From Virgibacillus senegalensis (GTDB lineage Bacteria; Bacillota; Bacilli; Bacillales; Amphibacillaceae): a stretch of 64,000 nucleotides of DNA. The DNA lies in contig NZ_LN611425.1 in NCBI RefSeq assembly GCF_000821245.2, positions 1,567,234 through 1,631,233 of the forward strand, in the 5' to 3' direction. The notes below the pieces were generated by a model. That model did no database searches. It had not been told where the DNA came from and worked only from the letters and a program-made list of their open reading frames with translations. Of this stretch, positions 24,596 through 33,700 are shown in pieces. Each line of letters starts with the position of its first letter. Positions within the stretch are counted from its first letter, which is position 1. A program made the position numbers and the translations under genes.

Positions 24596-25966
24596 CTATC
24601 CATGTATTAGTAAATTCATAAATGCTGTAGCCATTCCAAAATATATCAAGACCGAAATAATATCGTTGATTGTCGTGATAAATGGCCCGGAAGCTACTGC
24701 GGGATCAATATTCAACCGGTGCATCATGATTGGAATCAAGGAACCGGCAATGGTGGCCACGATAAGGGTGGCCATGATAGAAATTCCAACTAATAAGCCA
24801 AGATAAATGTCGCCTTGCCAAATATAGACGACCAATGTTATAACCGTTCCGCAGCACAAACCAGTAATAAGTCCGGTTCCTGCCTCGCGGACAATCATTT
24901 TCCATTTTCCTTGCTTTTCAAATTCACCTGTGGCAATACCTCTTACAGCTACTGCCAATGCCTGTGTCCCGGTATTTCCTGCCATTCCGCCAATCAATGG
25001 AATGAAAATAGCCAAGATGGCGACTTGGTCGAGTGTTTCTTCAAACCGACCAATCAGACTTGCTGTCAGCATTCCCAAAAATAACAGGATAATCAGCCAG
25101 GGAAGACGTTTTTTGGCAGAGGCAATCGCGCTGTCATCCGGACTATCTACATCCGAAATACCCGCCAGTTTTGAATAATCATCGCTGGCTTCTTCTTGCA
25201 TAACATCCATGATATCATCGACCGTGATAATGCCAAGCAAATGGTCTTGGAAATCGACCACTGGCAATGCCAGAAAGTCATAGTCCCGCATCATTTGGGC
25301 AATGTCCTCCTGGTCTTCCCCGACAGGTACCGAGACAACTCGCTCACTCATGACCTCTGAAACCATCCAGTCCCCTTCCGCAATGATCAAATCACGAAGC
25401 GACAATACGCCGACCAATCGTTTTTCATTGTCGATCACGTAGGTGTAGTAAATCGTTTCCGCATCCGGCGCTTCCCTACGTAAGTGCTTCATTGCTTCTT
25501 TAATGGTCTGGTTTGCATTCAGCACGACAAATTCCGTCGTCATGATACTTCCTGCCGTCTTTTCCTCATAGTGCAAGAGCTGCTTGATTTCATTTGCAGC
25601 TTCTTTATCCATGATCGTCAGGTAGCTGGCTACCTTGTTTTTATCAAACTGATTCAATATATCTACCGCATCGTCGGTGGACATTTCTGCTAACACGTTT
25701 GCTGCGAAAGCAGTTGTCATTTCGATAAAGAACGGTTCGATATCTTCTATAGCTATATTTTCCATTACTTCTGCAATTTCTTCCGAAGACAAATAAGAAT
25801 AAATCTGCTGGCGTATCTCCCCCGATTGCGTTTCGAAGATTTTCGCCTGATCGTAAGGATGCAGCTCGAGAAACTCTGCCCGAAACTGGTCGATTTGCTG
25901 GTTAAATAAAGCGTCTTGGATTTTCTCCCAATACTGTTCTCTTTCTTGTTCATCTAAGTGCTCCAT
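24596..25966 (-). CDS. mgtE: Magnesium transporter MgtE
   Basis: A 456-aa channel: MgtE N-domain (1-130), two CBS domains (about 140-255, with DRFV-type VVDFQDHLLGIITVDDI) acting as Mg sensors, and five C-terminal helices (about 285-456) with the selectivity segment PLIGGMAGNTGTQALAVAVRG. AGGGGG precedes the ATG. It is first in an operon with the CPA2 antiporter. I found no M-box riboswitch in the upstream 410 bp. Confidence 0.95.
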   Translation of the reverse strand: MEHLDEQEREQYWEKIQDALFNQQIDQFRAEFLELHPYDQAKIFETQSGEIRQQIYSYLSSEEIAEVMENIAIEDIEPFFIEMTTAFAANVLAEMSTDDAVDILNQFDKNKVASYLTIMDKEAANEIKQLLHYEEKTAGSIMTTEFVVLNANQTIKEAMKHLRREAPDAETIYYTYVIDNEKRLVGVLSLRDLIIAEGDWMVSEVMSERVVSVPVGEDQEDIAQMMRDYDFLALPVVDFQDHLLGIITVDDIMDVMQEEASDDYSKLAGISDVDSPDDSAIASAKKRLPWLIILLFLGMLTASLIGRFEETLDQVAILAIFIPLIGGMAGNTGTQALAVAVRGIATGEFEKQGKWKMIVREAGTGLITGLCCGTVITLVVYIWQGDIYLGLLVGISIMATLIVATIAGSLIPIMMHRLNIDPAVASGPFITTINDIISVLIYFGMATAFMNLLIHG

Positions 25967-26377
25967 CCATACAACCCCCTTACCGTCTAGAAAGTATTAT
26001 CGTAAGTGCCCGTTTGATTTTTGTCAACGACAGAAACGTGAACAAAAGGCTCTGCTTTTATATTTTTTGTAAAGAGAATAAAAACAACGCTTAAAAAAAT
26101 AGCCGAATTGATGTAAACTGAACTTTGTATGGGCTTGACTTCTTTTTACTTTCATTGATTCAAAAAGTAATTTATTCTATATTCTATCGGAATTTATCAT
26201 GAACAGATACTTTTTTGCATTTCACTGTTGTCTTTCTTGCTTGATAAGGTGTGAAAACCTCATCTTAATGTACAAGAAAGACCGTTTCGTTTCAACTCAT
26301 AAACGAAATCTTTACACCGGATTTTAAATGCCTGCCCGTTAATAGCTAAAGGACAGTCAGAAAAGAAAGGGAACCTT
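25967..26377. other. Divergent spacer between mgtE and the rodA-like gene
   Basis: 411 bp without an ORF. It should hold two divergent promoters. Its main structure is a two-tier hairpin at 26230-26282, listed separately. Confidence 0.5.
26230..26282 (+). other. Two-tier inverted repeat upstream of the rodA-like gene
   Basis: Outer arms GTCTTTCTTG (26230-26239) and CAAGAAAGAC (26273-26282) pair perfectly; inside, GATAAGGT (26243-26250) and ACCTCATC (26257-26264) pair with one mismatch around GTGAAA. No T-tract follows on either strand, so it is not a simple terminator. It may be a structured leader or an operator. Confidence 0.5.
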
Positions 26378-27547
26378 ATGAATTCAAACAATAATTCAAC
26401 TATAGATTATACATTGATATTTATCGTCATTTTACTGGGAATCGTCAGCTGCTTTACGCTTTTTTCTGTTCAGCCTTATTTAGGAAGCGAAGCGCAGGAC
26501 AACTACTTTGCGAAACAAATCGCCTGGTATATTGCGGGCGGGGTGGTTATTGGCGGAGTTATGTGGATTGATTATGATCGCTTCCGGCATATCTCCTGGT
26601 ATTTATACGGGGTAGGAATGGTAACACTGTTCATGCTGTTCTTCCATTTCCCTCCCCAGATTATCCATACAGCTAATAACGCTACAAGCTGGTTCTTCAT
26701 TCCAGGAATAGGCACAATACAACCAGCTGAATTTTTCAAAGTGTTTTTGGTGATTATGTTAGCGCATATCATGGTCAGCCATAATGAAAAGTATAAAATC
26801 CGGACAAATAAAAGTGACATATGGTTGATAGCAAAAATAGCATTAATCAGCCTGCCTCCCATGGGACTGATTGCCATTCAACCGGACTTAGGCGGCTTCC
26901 TTGTCCTGGCTGCCATTGTGGCAAGTATGGTACTTGTTTCTGGTATCCGTTGGCGTGTCCTGCTGGCAGTTTGTGTTCTTGGACTTTTCCTTATCGGAGC
27001 AGCGATCGGTCTGTCGTTCATATTTCCCGACACGGTCGGAACAGCTTTGGAAGAAGGGGTATTCAAGCACGTAGAAAGTCGTTTTTATGGATGGCTTGAT
27101 CCGGAAAAATATACCGAATCAGGATATCAGTTAAAAAAGGCCATGCTCGCTATCGGATCCGGCCAACTGACTGGAAAAGGAATGCGGGACTTTGAAGTGG
27201 ATGTTCCAGAAAGGCAAACCGATATGATTTTCACTGCGATCGCTGAACAATTTGGATTTGTTGGCGCGAGTATCGTCATCACCTTGTTGTTTTTGTTGAT
27301 TTACCGACTCATTTTTATAGCGTTGCAAAGTAATGATGAGTTCGGTAGTTTTATCATCACCGGTTTTATCGGGATGTTTGCTTTTCAAATATTCCAAAAC
27401 ATCGGGATGTCGGTTCAACTGCTGCCGATTACCGGACTGCCACTTCCCTTCTTAAGCTATGGAGGGAGTTCGACATTGACTTATATGCTTGCAATCGGGC
27501 TTGCATTGAATATCCGATCGCGTACAAAACAATACATGTTTGATTAA
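26378..27547 (+). CDS. SEDS peptidoglycan glycosyltransferase, RodA/FtsW type
   Basis: A 389-aa polytopic protein with about ten transmembrane helices and the family signatures IGTIQPAEFFKV, the IQPDLGG loop with the catalytic Asp, LTGKGMRDFEVDVPERQTDMIF and LPLPFLSYGGSS. SEDS proteins polymerise lipid II in wall elongation, division or sporulation; the VDVPERQTDFIF-type loop points to the RodA branch. AAAGGGAAC precedes the ATG. It is monocistronic here and may be an extra paralog rather than the main rodA. Confidence 0.9.
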   Translation: MNSNNNSTIDYTLIFIVILLGIVSCFTLFSVQPYLGSEAQDNYFAKQIAWYIAGGVVIGGVMWIDYDRFRHISWYLYGVGMVTLFMLFFHFPPQIIHTANNATSWFFIPGIGTIQPAEFFKVFLVIMLAHIMVSHNEKYKIRTNKSDIWLIAKIALISLPPMGLIAIQPDLGGFLVLAAIVASMVLVSGIRWRVLLAVCVLGLFLIGAAIGLSFIFPDTVGTALEEGVFKHVESRFYGWLDPEKYTESGYQLKKAMLAIGSGQLTGKGMRDFEVDVPERQTDMIFTAIAEQFGFVGASIVITLLFLLIYRLIFIALQSNDEFGSFIITGFIGMFAFQIFQNIGMSVQLLPITGLPLPFLSYGGSSTLTYMLAIGLALNIRSRTKQYMFD

Positions 27548-27622
27548 TCATCAGGGTGGAATGCTAGGATATAGCTTTTCACCTTTTTATTTTTGAAAAA
27601 ACAACCTTGTATAGGAGAGATT

Positions 27623-28366
27623 ATGATGAAACTGGACATCATCGGTGATATCCATGGCTGTTTCGAAGAATTGCTGCAATTATTTTCGGAGCTCGGCTAC
27701 AAGATGGAAGATGGCCTGCCTGTTCATCCTAAGGGAAGATTGCCTGTATTTATTGGAGATTTGACCGATCGCGGCCCGGATTCTGTTTCTGTCGTCAAGT
27801 TGGTTTATCAAATGGTACAAGTTCATCATTCAGCAAAATATGTACCAGGAAATCATTGCAACAAGCTGTATCGTTACTTTTTAGGGAATAACGTAAAGCA
27901 GCAACACGGCCTGGAAACAACCGTGGCTGAATACAAAGCCCTGGACAGCAAGCAGCAAAAAATGCTCCGCCATCATTTCATGGATTTATATGAAGGTGCT
28001 CCGCTTTATTTGCAAATTCCTGAAGCAAATGCCGTTATCGCCCATGCCGGTATTCGTCAGGATTTAATCGGAAAAACAGGAAAAAAAGTAAAGACGTTCG
28101 TGTTATATGGTGATATTACAGGAGAAACGCATGAAGATGGACGGCCGGTGCGGCGTGACTGGGCACAGCATTATCAAGGGGAGGATTGGATAGTATACGG
28201 ACATACGCCCGTGCGTGAACCGAGAATCGTCAACAAAACGATCAACATCGATACCGGATGTGTATTCGGAAACAAATTAACCGCTTTTCGCCTCCCAGAG
28301 GAAAAGACGGTCTCCGTGCCATCCAGGCAGCCATTTGTCGAAGAAAAATTCCGCTCTTTTGATTAG
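27623..28366 (+). CDS. prpE: PrpE-type bis(5'-nucleosyl)-tetraphosphatase/protein phosphatase
   Basis: A 247-aa metallophosphoesterase with the PPP-family motifs GDIHG (8-12), GDLTDRG (45-51), GNHC (76-79) and late YGHTP and NIDTGCVFG. PrpE hydrolyses diadenosine tetraphosphate and phosphotyrosine in vitro. TAGGAG lies before the ATG pair at 27623/27626. The position next to yjbO equals B. subtilis. Confidence 0.9.
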   Translation: MMKLDIIGDIHGCFEELLQLFSELGYKMEDGLPVHPKGRLPVFIGDLTDRGPDSVSVVKLVYQMVQVHHSAKYVPGNHCNKLYRYFLGNNVKQQHGLETTVAEYKALDSKQQKMLRHHFMDLYEGAPLYLQIPEANAVIAHAGIRQDLIGKTGKKVKTFVLYGDITGETHEDGRPVRRDWAQHYQGEDWIVYGHTPVREPRIVNKTINIDTGCVFGNKLTAFRLPEEKTVSVPSRQPFVEEKFRSFD

Positions 28367-28451
28367 TTTTCCTAATCAATGTTTGCAACTAGAGGATTTT
28401 GCACATGAAACAAACAGTAATTTTTCATATCTACTCCCGTATCATTAAATA

Positions 28452-28482
28452 AAGCGCACGCAGGAGTACACCTGGTGCGCTT
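28452..28482. terminator. Bidirectional terminator between prpE and yjbO
   Basis: Near-perfect stem AAGCGCAC...GTGCGCTT with inner CAGG/CCTG pairs and a 6-nt loop, with T-rich sequence on the minus-strand side. Confidence 0.8.
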
Positions 28483-29370
28483 CTAGTTGTTTAATATTTT
28501 TTTCATATCTTCTGGCATCGGTGCAAAGAACTCAAGCAGTTCTCCGGTAGCAGGATGATGAAAAGCTAGCGTCTTGCAGTGCAGTGCCTGCCTTGCCATT
28601 TTATCCTTATGCCCGCCGTACAAATCATCTCCCATTAACGGATGTCCGATATGGGCAAAATGGACTCTGATTTGATGCGTCCTTCCTGTTTCCAACCGGA
28701 CGTCTACGAGACTTCCGCCTGCTGTATGCCGAATTAATTGGTAATGGGTGATGGCATGCTTCCCGTTTTCCGTTACTTCCCGTTCAATCATGGAAGTCTC
28801 CTTTTTGGAAATCGGAGCATTGATGGTTGCGTTGGCTGTTTCAAGCTCCCCTTCTACCAACGCATAATAGCTGCGTTTCACGCTTCCTGTTTTTTGCTTC
28901 TCAAACAATAAGGAATGGCTGAACCGGTGTTTCGCCACCAAAAGTAACCCCGATGTATCCCGATCAAGCCTGGTTACAACATGAACCGTATAATCAAGAC
29001 CCTGCTGTTCGTAATAGCCGATCAGTGCGTTGGCAATGGTTCCAGTCGGATGCAGCATTGAAGGAATGGTCACGATGCCGGCAGGTTTGTTTAAAACTAG
29101 GATGTCATCATCCTCGTAAACAATGTCCAGCGGAAGGTTCTCTCCTATCAAATGGCTGCCGCGTTTTTCTGGCGGAAATACTACCGCCAGCTCATCACCT
29201 TCACTGAGCACCTGCCGGACTGTCACAGGCTGTCCGTTTTTCAAAATTGCTCCCCCGCCGAACTTCACAGATCGCAATATCCGCCGTGAAAAGCCTTGAA
29301 TTTGCTGAAGATATTCTTTGATTGGCATGCCTTCATGCTCCGATGTTATTTTCCAATTCAAGTTTCTCAC
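28483..29370 (-). CDS. yjbO: RluA/RluD-family pseudouridine synthase YjbO
   Basis: A 295-aa RNA-modifying enzyme. An S4-like N-terminal region (SRRILRSVKFGGGAILKNG) precedes the catalytic RLDRDTSG motif at 134-141 with Asp136, and a GRTHQIRVHFAHIGHPLMGDDLYG signature. It isomerises uridine in rRNA or tRNA. The GTG at 29370 is used; a TTG three codons in has a better AAGGTGA spacing, so the start is uncertain by three residues. It follows nadF by 15 bp in an operon with yjbM. Confidence 0.92.
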   Translation of the reverse strand: MRNLNWKITSEHEGMPIKEYLQQIQGFSRRILRSVKFGGGAILKNGQPVTVRQVLSEGDELAVVFPPEKRGSHLIGENLPLDIVYEDDDILVLNKPAGIVTIPSMLHPTGTIANALIGYYEQQGLDYTVHVVTRLDRDTSGLLLVAKHRFSHSLLFEKQKTGSVKRSYYALVEGELETANATINAPISKKETSMIEREVTENGKHAITHYQLIRHTAGGSLVDVRLETGRTHQIRVHFAHIGHPLMGDDLYGGHKDKMARQALHCKTLAFHHPATGELLEFFAPMPEDMKKILNN

Positions 29371-29385
29371 CTTTTCACCATTAAA

Positions 29386-30186
29386 TTATCTTTCATCTGC
29401 TACAAACGAATCGTGCACCCGTTTCCAGAACGGGAACGGACGGAACCTTGCAAAACGGATTTTCTCTTCCGCAACCTTGCATATAATCCGTTCAACGTTA
29501 GCATAGTTTTTTGTAATATGATCAATTGTAATCAAAAAACTTTTGTCATAAATCGGCCGGAAATCACAAGCATGATGTTTCGGCAGGATCAGCGGCGAAC
29601 CGATTGTCCGAAACACCCGGTTATTGATGGAGGCCATTTCGGTTATTTGTATCGATTCCAATGAGGGATGGATAATACCGCCTCCCAATGCTTTGTTGTA
29701 TGCCGTACTCCCAGACGGAGTGGAAATACAAAGGCCGTCCCCGCGAAATGTTTCGAAATGCTCCCCTTTAATCTCCACATCCAATACAACGGATCCTTCC
29801 GCTGTTTTTATCGAACATTCATTCAAAGCCAAAAAGCGGTCGTTCTCTCCACCATCCTTCGGGCAAATCGTCACTTCCAATAATGGATACTCCACCACCT
29901 GGAACGGGTTCTTGGCAATTTCGATAACCAGTTTTTCTACTTCATCCGGAACCCAGTCAGCATAAAAGCCTAAATGACCAGTATGAATTCCGATAAATGC
30001 TGTTTTATCCAAACGGTAGATATATGTATGAAATGCTTCCAGGAAAGTTCCGTCTCCTCCGACGGAGATGACCAGATCAGGCTCTTCTTGATCATAATCC
30101 AATTCAAAATCAATCAAATATTGTTTGATGATTGCTTTCAGTTCCTCTGACTTTGTATCGCCCTTTGACGTAATTGCAAACTTCAT
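29386..30186 (-). CDS. nadF: NAD kinase
   Basis: A 266-aa enzyme that phosphorylates NAD to NADP. The glycine-rich GGDGTF (43-48), the LNECSIK region and the [16 protein letters not shown] segment are the family hallmarks; the GGDG Asp is the catalytic base. AAGGAGG precedes the ATG. It lies 19 bp after the small alarmone synthetase and 15 bp before yjbO, the same order as in B. subtilis. Confidence 0.95.
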   Translation of the reverse strand: MKFAITSKGDTKSEELKAIIKQYLIDFELDYDQEEPDLVISVGGDGTFLEAFHTYIYRLDKTAFIGIHTGHLGFYADWVPDEVEKLVIEIAKNPFQVVEYPLLEVTICPKDGGENDRFLALNECSIKTAEGSVVLDVEIKGEHFETFRGDGLCISTPSGSTAYNKALGGGIIHPSLESIQITEMASINNRVFRTIGSPLILPKHHACDFRPIYDKSFLITIDHITKNYANVERIICKVAEEKIRFARFRPFPFWKRVHDSFVADER

Positions 30187-30205
30187 GACTGGTCTCGCCC
30201 TCCTT

Positions 30206-30826
30206 CTAGCGACTGCTTTTGTTTTTATGGAAAATTCGTTGTGCTTCCTGAACTTCGTCCTTGATTTTCGCCATTTCCTCGTCCAGCTTAAAAGCTGCCT
30301 CAGCAGCTCCCTTCAGCCTTGCCTTAATGTTTGAAGGGATTTGGCCATCATATTTATAATTTAAAGAATGCTCGTTGATCGCCCAGAAATTCATTGCCAG
30401 TGTACGTATTTGGATTTCGGCAATCACCTTTTTTTCACCATGGATCGTTTCCACTGGATAGCTAATAATCATATGGTAAGAACGGTAACCACTATCCTTT
30501 TTGGAAGAAATATAATCCTTCTCCTCGATGATGGTAAAATCCTTGCGGTTTCGCAGCATATCGATGACGGTGTAGATGTCATCAACGAATTGGCATACAA
30601 CCCTGACACCGGCGATGTCCTGGATTTCATCCTCCAAACCTGGTAAATCCGCTTTTTTCCGGTTGGCTTTTTCCAGGATGCTTGGTACTGGTTTTACCCT
30701 TCCAGTGATAAATTCAATCGGAGAATGCCGGGATTCAAACTCAAATTGGTCCTGCATACCTTTTAACTTTACCTTTAGTTCTTCTACTACTTGCACATAA
30801 GGCGCAAGAAAAGCTTCCCAATTCAC
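30206..30826 (-). CDS. relQ: Small alarmone synthetase RelQ/YjbM
   Basis: A 206-aa single-domain RelA/SpoT synthetase lacking hydrolase, TGS and ACT domains, as expected for SAS1. Synthetase motifs [27 protein letters not shown] and [14 protein letters not shown] are intact, with C-terminal helices for tetramerisation. It makes (p)ppGpp or pGpp and shares its operon with NAD kinase. The start is a GTG with GGTGG upstream. Confidence 0.93.
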   Translation of the reverse strand: MNWEAFLAPYVQVVEELKVKLKGMQDQFEFESRHSPIEFITGRVKPVPSILEKANRKKADLPGLEDEIQDIAGVRVVCQFVDDIYTVIDMLRNRKDFTIIEEKDYISSKKDSGYRSYHMIISYPVETIHGEKKVIAEIQIRTLAMNFWAINEHSLNYKYDGQIPSNIKARLKGAAEAAFKLDEEMAKIKDEVQEAQRIFHKNKSSR

Positions 30827-31031
30827 GTGTTACGCACCACCTTCGATCAGCTTGCTTACTGGTACCTTCTGTTTAACACAACATCTTTATTAATTGTATC
30901 ATAAAACACCTGACAGATTAGCATATCGAACACGCGGCTTTACGGAAATCCCAAAGCGGCTTCTTTTGCAATTAACTGTTTTTATCGCCCATAATGGAGT
31001 GCAAGAACTCTTTAAAACAGGAGGAATAATC

Positions 31032-31610
31032 ATGGCTCAGGAAATAGAAATCGAATTTAAAAATTTGCTGACAAAATCTGAATACCTTCGTCTTGCCGAA
31101 TTTTTACAAGTAGATGAATCAAACGCGGTAAGCCAAACCAATCACTATTTTGAAACACCTCATTTTGATTTAAAGCAACATGGAGCTGCCTTGCGCATTC
31201 GAGAAAAAAATGGTCACTGGCAGTTAACCATGAAGGAACCACATCCAGAAGGCCTGTTGGAAACACACGACACTTTGACCGAACAAGAGGCAGAATCCTG
31301 GATCAGCGGGAATATCATTCCGAAACCAAAGGTTGCTGCTCAGCTTAATCATCTTGGCGTAGACTTTGCCGCGTTGACGTATGGCGGTAAATTAACCACC
31401 AGAAGAATCGAAACCGAATACGAGGAAACCTTGGTGGTCTTGGACCATAGCACTTATAACGGCTATTCTGATTATGAATTGGAAATAGAAGCACAAGACC
31501 GGCAGCATGGCCAGCATGTATTCGATCAGCTGCTAGACCGTTTGGAAATAAGGAAAAAACCTACTCCAAACAAGATAAAAAGGTTCTACGACTCGATGGG
31601 AAACAGATAA
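31032..31610 (+). CDS. yjbK: CYTH-domain protein YjbK
   Basis: A 192-aa CYTH/triphosphate tunnel protein with the E-x-E-x-K signature near the N-terminus (EIEFK, residues 6-10) and later charged strands (ALRIREKNGHWQLTMKEP, YELEIEAQ) that line the tunnel. Relatives hydrolyse inorganic triphosphate or thiamine triphosphate. The 31032 ATG with CAGGAGG upstream is clearly better than the long 5' extension. It is divergent from relQ. Confidence 0.9.
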   Translation: MAQEIEIEFKNLLTKSEYLRLAEFLQVDESNAVSQTNHYFETPHFDLKQHGAALRIREKNGHWQLTMKEPHPEGLLETHDTLTEQEAESWISGNIIPKPKVAAQLNHLGVDFAALTYGGKLTTRRIETEYEETLVVLDHSTYNGYSDYELEIEAQDRQHGQHVFDQLLDRLEIRKKPTPNKIKRFYDSMGNR

Positions 31611-31747
31611 GTTGCCCAACATAACCGGCAATTGTTACAATAAGGAAAAATCTTGTTGAGCTTGTTTCTACTGTTGCTGAAAACAAGAGCAGGCTATGGG
31701 AACACTTACGAAGTGATTTTCTTGTAAAGTTGGAGAGGAAATGAAAC

Positions 31748-32149
31748 ATGACTGATTCAGGTACCCTGTATGAAGCGATTGGCGGCAGGGAAAAGATAGA
31801 ACAATTGGTTCAAGCCTTTTATAAACGGGTGGCAAAACATCCGGCATTAACACCGATTTTTCCAGATGATTTAACCGAAACCGCCAGGAAACAACAACAG
31901 TTTCTTACACAGCTGTTCGGCGGTCCTGCTTTATATACGGAAGAACACGGGCATCCGATGCTGAGGAGACGGCATTTACCGTTTCCGATTACTCCTACGC
32001 GGCGCGACGCCTGGCTGGAGTGCATGGATCAAGCCTTGACAGAAGCCGAAGTGGAAGAGCCCTATCGTAGTGCCATTTTTGAACGATTGGCAATGACAGC
32101 AACGCATATGATGAATACACCTGAGGATGAGAAAGGAGAATCGTTGTGA
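31748..32149 (+). CDS. yjbI: Group II truncated hemoglobin (YjbI/HbO type)
   Basis: A 133-aa globin with the TrHbO pattern: N-terminal [49 protein letters not shown] with the proximal His, and [11 protein letters not shown] with the G8 Trp. It binds oxygen or NO. Its stop overlaps the GTG of spxH by 4 bp, so the two are translationally coupled, which ties heme redox chemistry to the Spx degradation adaptor. Confidence 0.92.
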   Translation: MTDSGTLYEAIGGREKIEQLVQAFYKRVAKHPALTPIFPDDLTETARKQQQFLTQLFGGPALYTEEHGHPMLRRRHLPFPITPTRRDAWLECMDQALTEAEVEEPYRSAIFERLAMTATHMMNTPEDEKGESL

Positions 32150-33042
32150 GCTGGAAACCGACTGGGCCAACTAGAAATTCGGATACAAAAAACGCGGCGC
32201 AGTATGGTTTTTTCGATTTACTGAAAAAACCGGTTGAAATCTATGTTTTCGTAGATCCTTTGTGTCCAGAATGCTGGTCTTTGGAACCAAGCTTAAAAAA
32301 GCTCTCCATCGAATATGGCAGGTTTTTCACCATTCGTCCTATTCTAAGCGGCCAATTAACCGTTCTGAATAAAGATAAATTCGATAAGCCAAAAAAGTTA
32401 AAGGAAATTTGGGAACGGACCGCCTCCCGTACCGGTATGAGCTGTGACGGCGATTTATGGCTGGAGAACCCGATTAATCTGCCTTGGCTGGCCTCGATCG
32501 CCATTAAAGCGGCAGAGTTGCAAGGAAAAAAAGCCGGTAGGAACTTTTTACGTAAAGTCCAGGAAAAGCTATTTTTGAATAAACGTGATGTATCCGAGGA
32601 AGTAACGTTGATTGAATGCGCAAAAGAAGTAAACCTGGATGTTCAAGAGTTTATGCAGGATTTGTATTCCAATTCTGCTAAAAAAGCTCTGCAGTGTGAT
32701 TTGAAGTTAACGCAAGAAATGGAAGTCGAGTATATACCAACAATGGTATTCTTTAATGAATCCGAAGAAGAAGGCGGCTTGAAAGTCTCTGGACTTTACC
32801 CTTATGAAATTTATGTCAAGGTATTGAAGCAAATGTTGCAGATGGACCCGCCTCCGGCTAAGAAACCAGAGTTGGAGGAATTTATTTCTTATTACGGTTT
32901 TGTCGGCAACAAGGAAATATCCGTTGTCTATGACTGGTCAAAGGAGAAAACGGAAAAAGAAATGAAAAAACTTCAATTGAAACAAATGGTAGAAAAAGTT
33001 CCCGTCAAATATGGAACCTTTTACCGTCACGTTAAAGGCTGA
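32146..33042 (+). CDS. spxH: ClpXP adaptor protein SpxH (YjbH)
   Basis: A 298-aa DsbA/FrnE-like thioredoxin-fold protein. The N-terminal domain carries CPEC (Cys40, Cys43) after a VFVDPLC strand, and the rest is the helical insert plus a C-terminal extension typical of YjbH. It presents Spx to ClpXP for degradation and aggregates under disulfide stress, raising Spx. The start is the GTG inside the overlapping trHb stop, with AAAGGAGA upstream. Confidence 0.92.
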   Translation: MSWKPTGPTRNSDTKNAAQYGFFDLLKKPVEIYVFVDPLCPECWSLEPSLKKLSIEYGRFFTIRPILSGQLTVLNKDKFDKPKKLKEIWERTASRTGMSCDGDLWLENPINLPWLASIAIKAAELQGKKAGRNFLRKVQEKLFLNKRDVSEEVTLIECAKEVNLDVQEFMQDLYSNSAKKALQCDLKLTQEMEVEYIPTMVFFNESEEEGGLKVSGLYPYEIYVKVLKQMLQMDPPPAKKPELEEFISYYGFVGNKEISVVYDWSKEKTEKEMKKLQLKQMVEKVPVKYGTFYRHVKG

Positions 33043-33075
33043 TTCCCTTTTCTTATATTTGGACAAATAAGCATG

Positions 33076-33108
33076 AACAACCTGGCAATTCGTCAGGTTG
33101 TTTTTTCG
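33076..33108 (+). terminator. Terminator of yjbI-spxH
   Basis: Perfect 9-bp stem AACAACCTG/CAGGTTGTT (33076-33084 with 33094-33102) followed by TTTT. Confidence 0.85.
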
Positions 33109-33225
33109 TTTTCCATGCCAAGCTAGTAGGCACTCGGCTTTTCTGAAGTTTGTACCATGATGAGAATTCTTCCCGATGTTATGTAAAGAATCGTTTCTAC
33201 TTTTGTGAAAAAGGAAGCAGATAAA

Positions 33226-33322
33226 CAAAAAGGAAGGATATACGATGTATATCCTTCCAAAAGTCTATGTTCTATAGACAAAGGGGGATGGGAGAAAGTT
33301 AAGTCAAACAAAGGGGTATTGT
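33226..33322 (-). ncRNA. roxS: RsaE/RoxS-family small regulatory RNA
   Basis: On the minus strand a transcript of about 97 nt is predicted. It starts in AACAAAC, contains two unpaired C-rich blocks, ACCCCTTTGTTTGA and TTTCTCCCATCCCCCTTTG, a small hairpin GTCTAT/ATAGAC and a 12-bp perfect terminator hairpin (33232-33258) with a T-tract. These C-rich blocks match the conserved core of RsaE (Staphylococcus) and RoxS (B. subtilis) as I remember it, which pair with Shine-Dalgarno regions of central-metabolism mRNAs. Location next to pepF is as in Staphylococcus. The 5' end is inferred from the promoter. Confidence 0.85.
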
Positions 33323-33340
33323 TTGTTAATTATCTCACAA
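33323..33340 (-). promoter_or_regulatory. Rex-like operator over the sRNA promoter
   Basis: On the minus strand TTGTGAGATAATTAACAA differs by one base from the Rex pattern TTGTGA-N6-TCACAA. It encloses the extended -10 TGAGATAAT (GATAAT at 33329-33334), so NADH-sensitive Rex binding would block transcription. Confidence 0.65.
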
Positions 33341-33467
33341 ATAAAATATATCAAGAATCATACTGGTAAGCAACAGTTTTGCTCATGTATTCACAAAACT
33401 GTCATACTTCTATCTGCAACCCAGATTGCATACACTTTTCTGTACGCATCATAAAGGAGGTGTCTGC

Positions 33468-33665
33468 ATGCCAAACTTTCTCCCTTTCATCTTCTTCCTC
33501 GGTGCAGTTGCTGCATTCTTTCTCAACCTGCTAGGTTTTATGAGGCTTTTGCCGATATTCCTTACGCTCCCCCTCTTATTTATTACCATTTATTTAACCA
33601 TTTTTTCCTTAGCCTACCGTAATGCCTTTAAAGGTTATTCCCGTTTCAAGAGCCGCCGATGGTAA
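33468..33665 (+). CDS. Small two-helix membrane protein
   Basis: A 65-aa protein with two hydrophobic segments (PFIFFLGAVAAFFLNLLGFM and LPIFLTLPLLFITIYLTIFS) and a basic tail (RFKSRRW). An AAAGGAGGTG site lies before the 33468 ATG. It is monocistronic with a strong terminator, divergent from the sRNA. No family recognised. Confidence 0.7.
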   Translation: MPNFLPFIFFLGAVAAFFLNLLGFMRLLPIFLTLPLLFITIYLTIFSLAYRNAFKGYSRFKSRRW

Positions 33666-33667
33666 AG

Positions 33668-33698
33668 AGAGCAGACACCAAGGTGTCTGCTCTTTTTA
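33668..33698. terminator. Bidirectional terminator between the small membrane protein gene and pepF
   Basis: Perfect 12-bp stem (33668-33679 with 33682-33693), 2-nt loop, then TTTTT. It abuts the stop of the convergent pepF. Confidence 0.85.
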
Positions 33699-33700
33699 GA

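Noticed and set aside
25967-26377. M-box magnesium riboswitch upstream of mgtE
   Set aside because: None of the conserved M-box segments can be found on the minus strand in this spacer.
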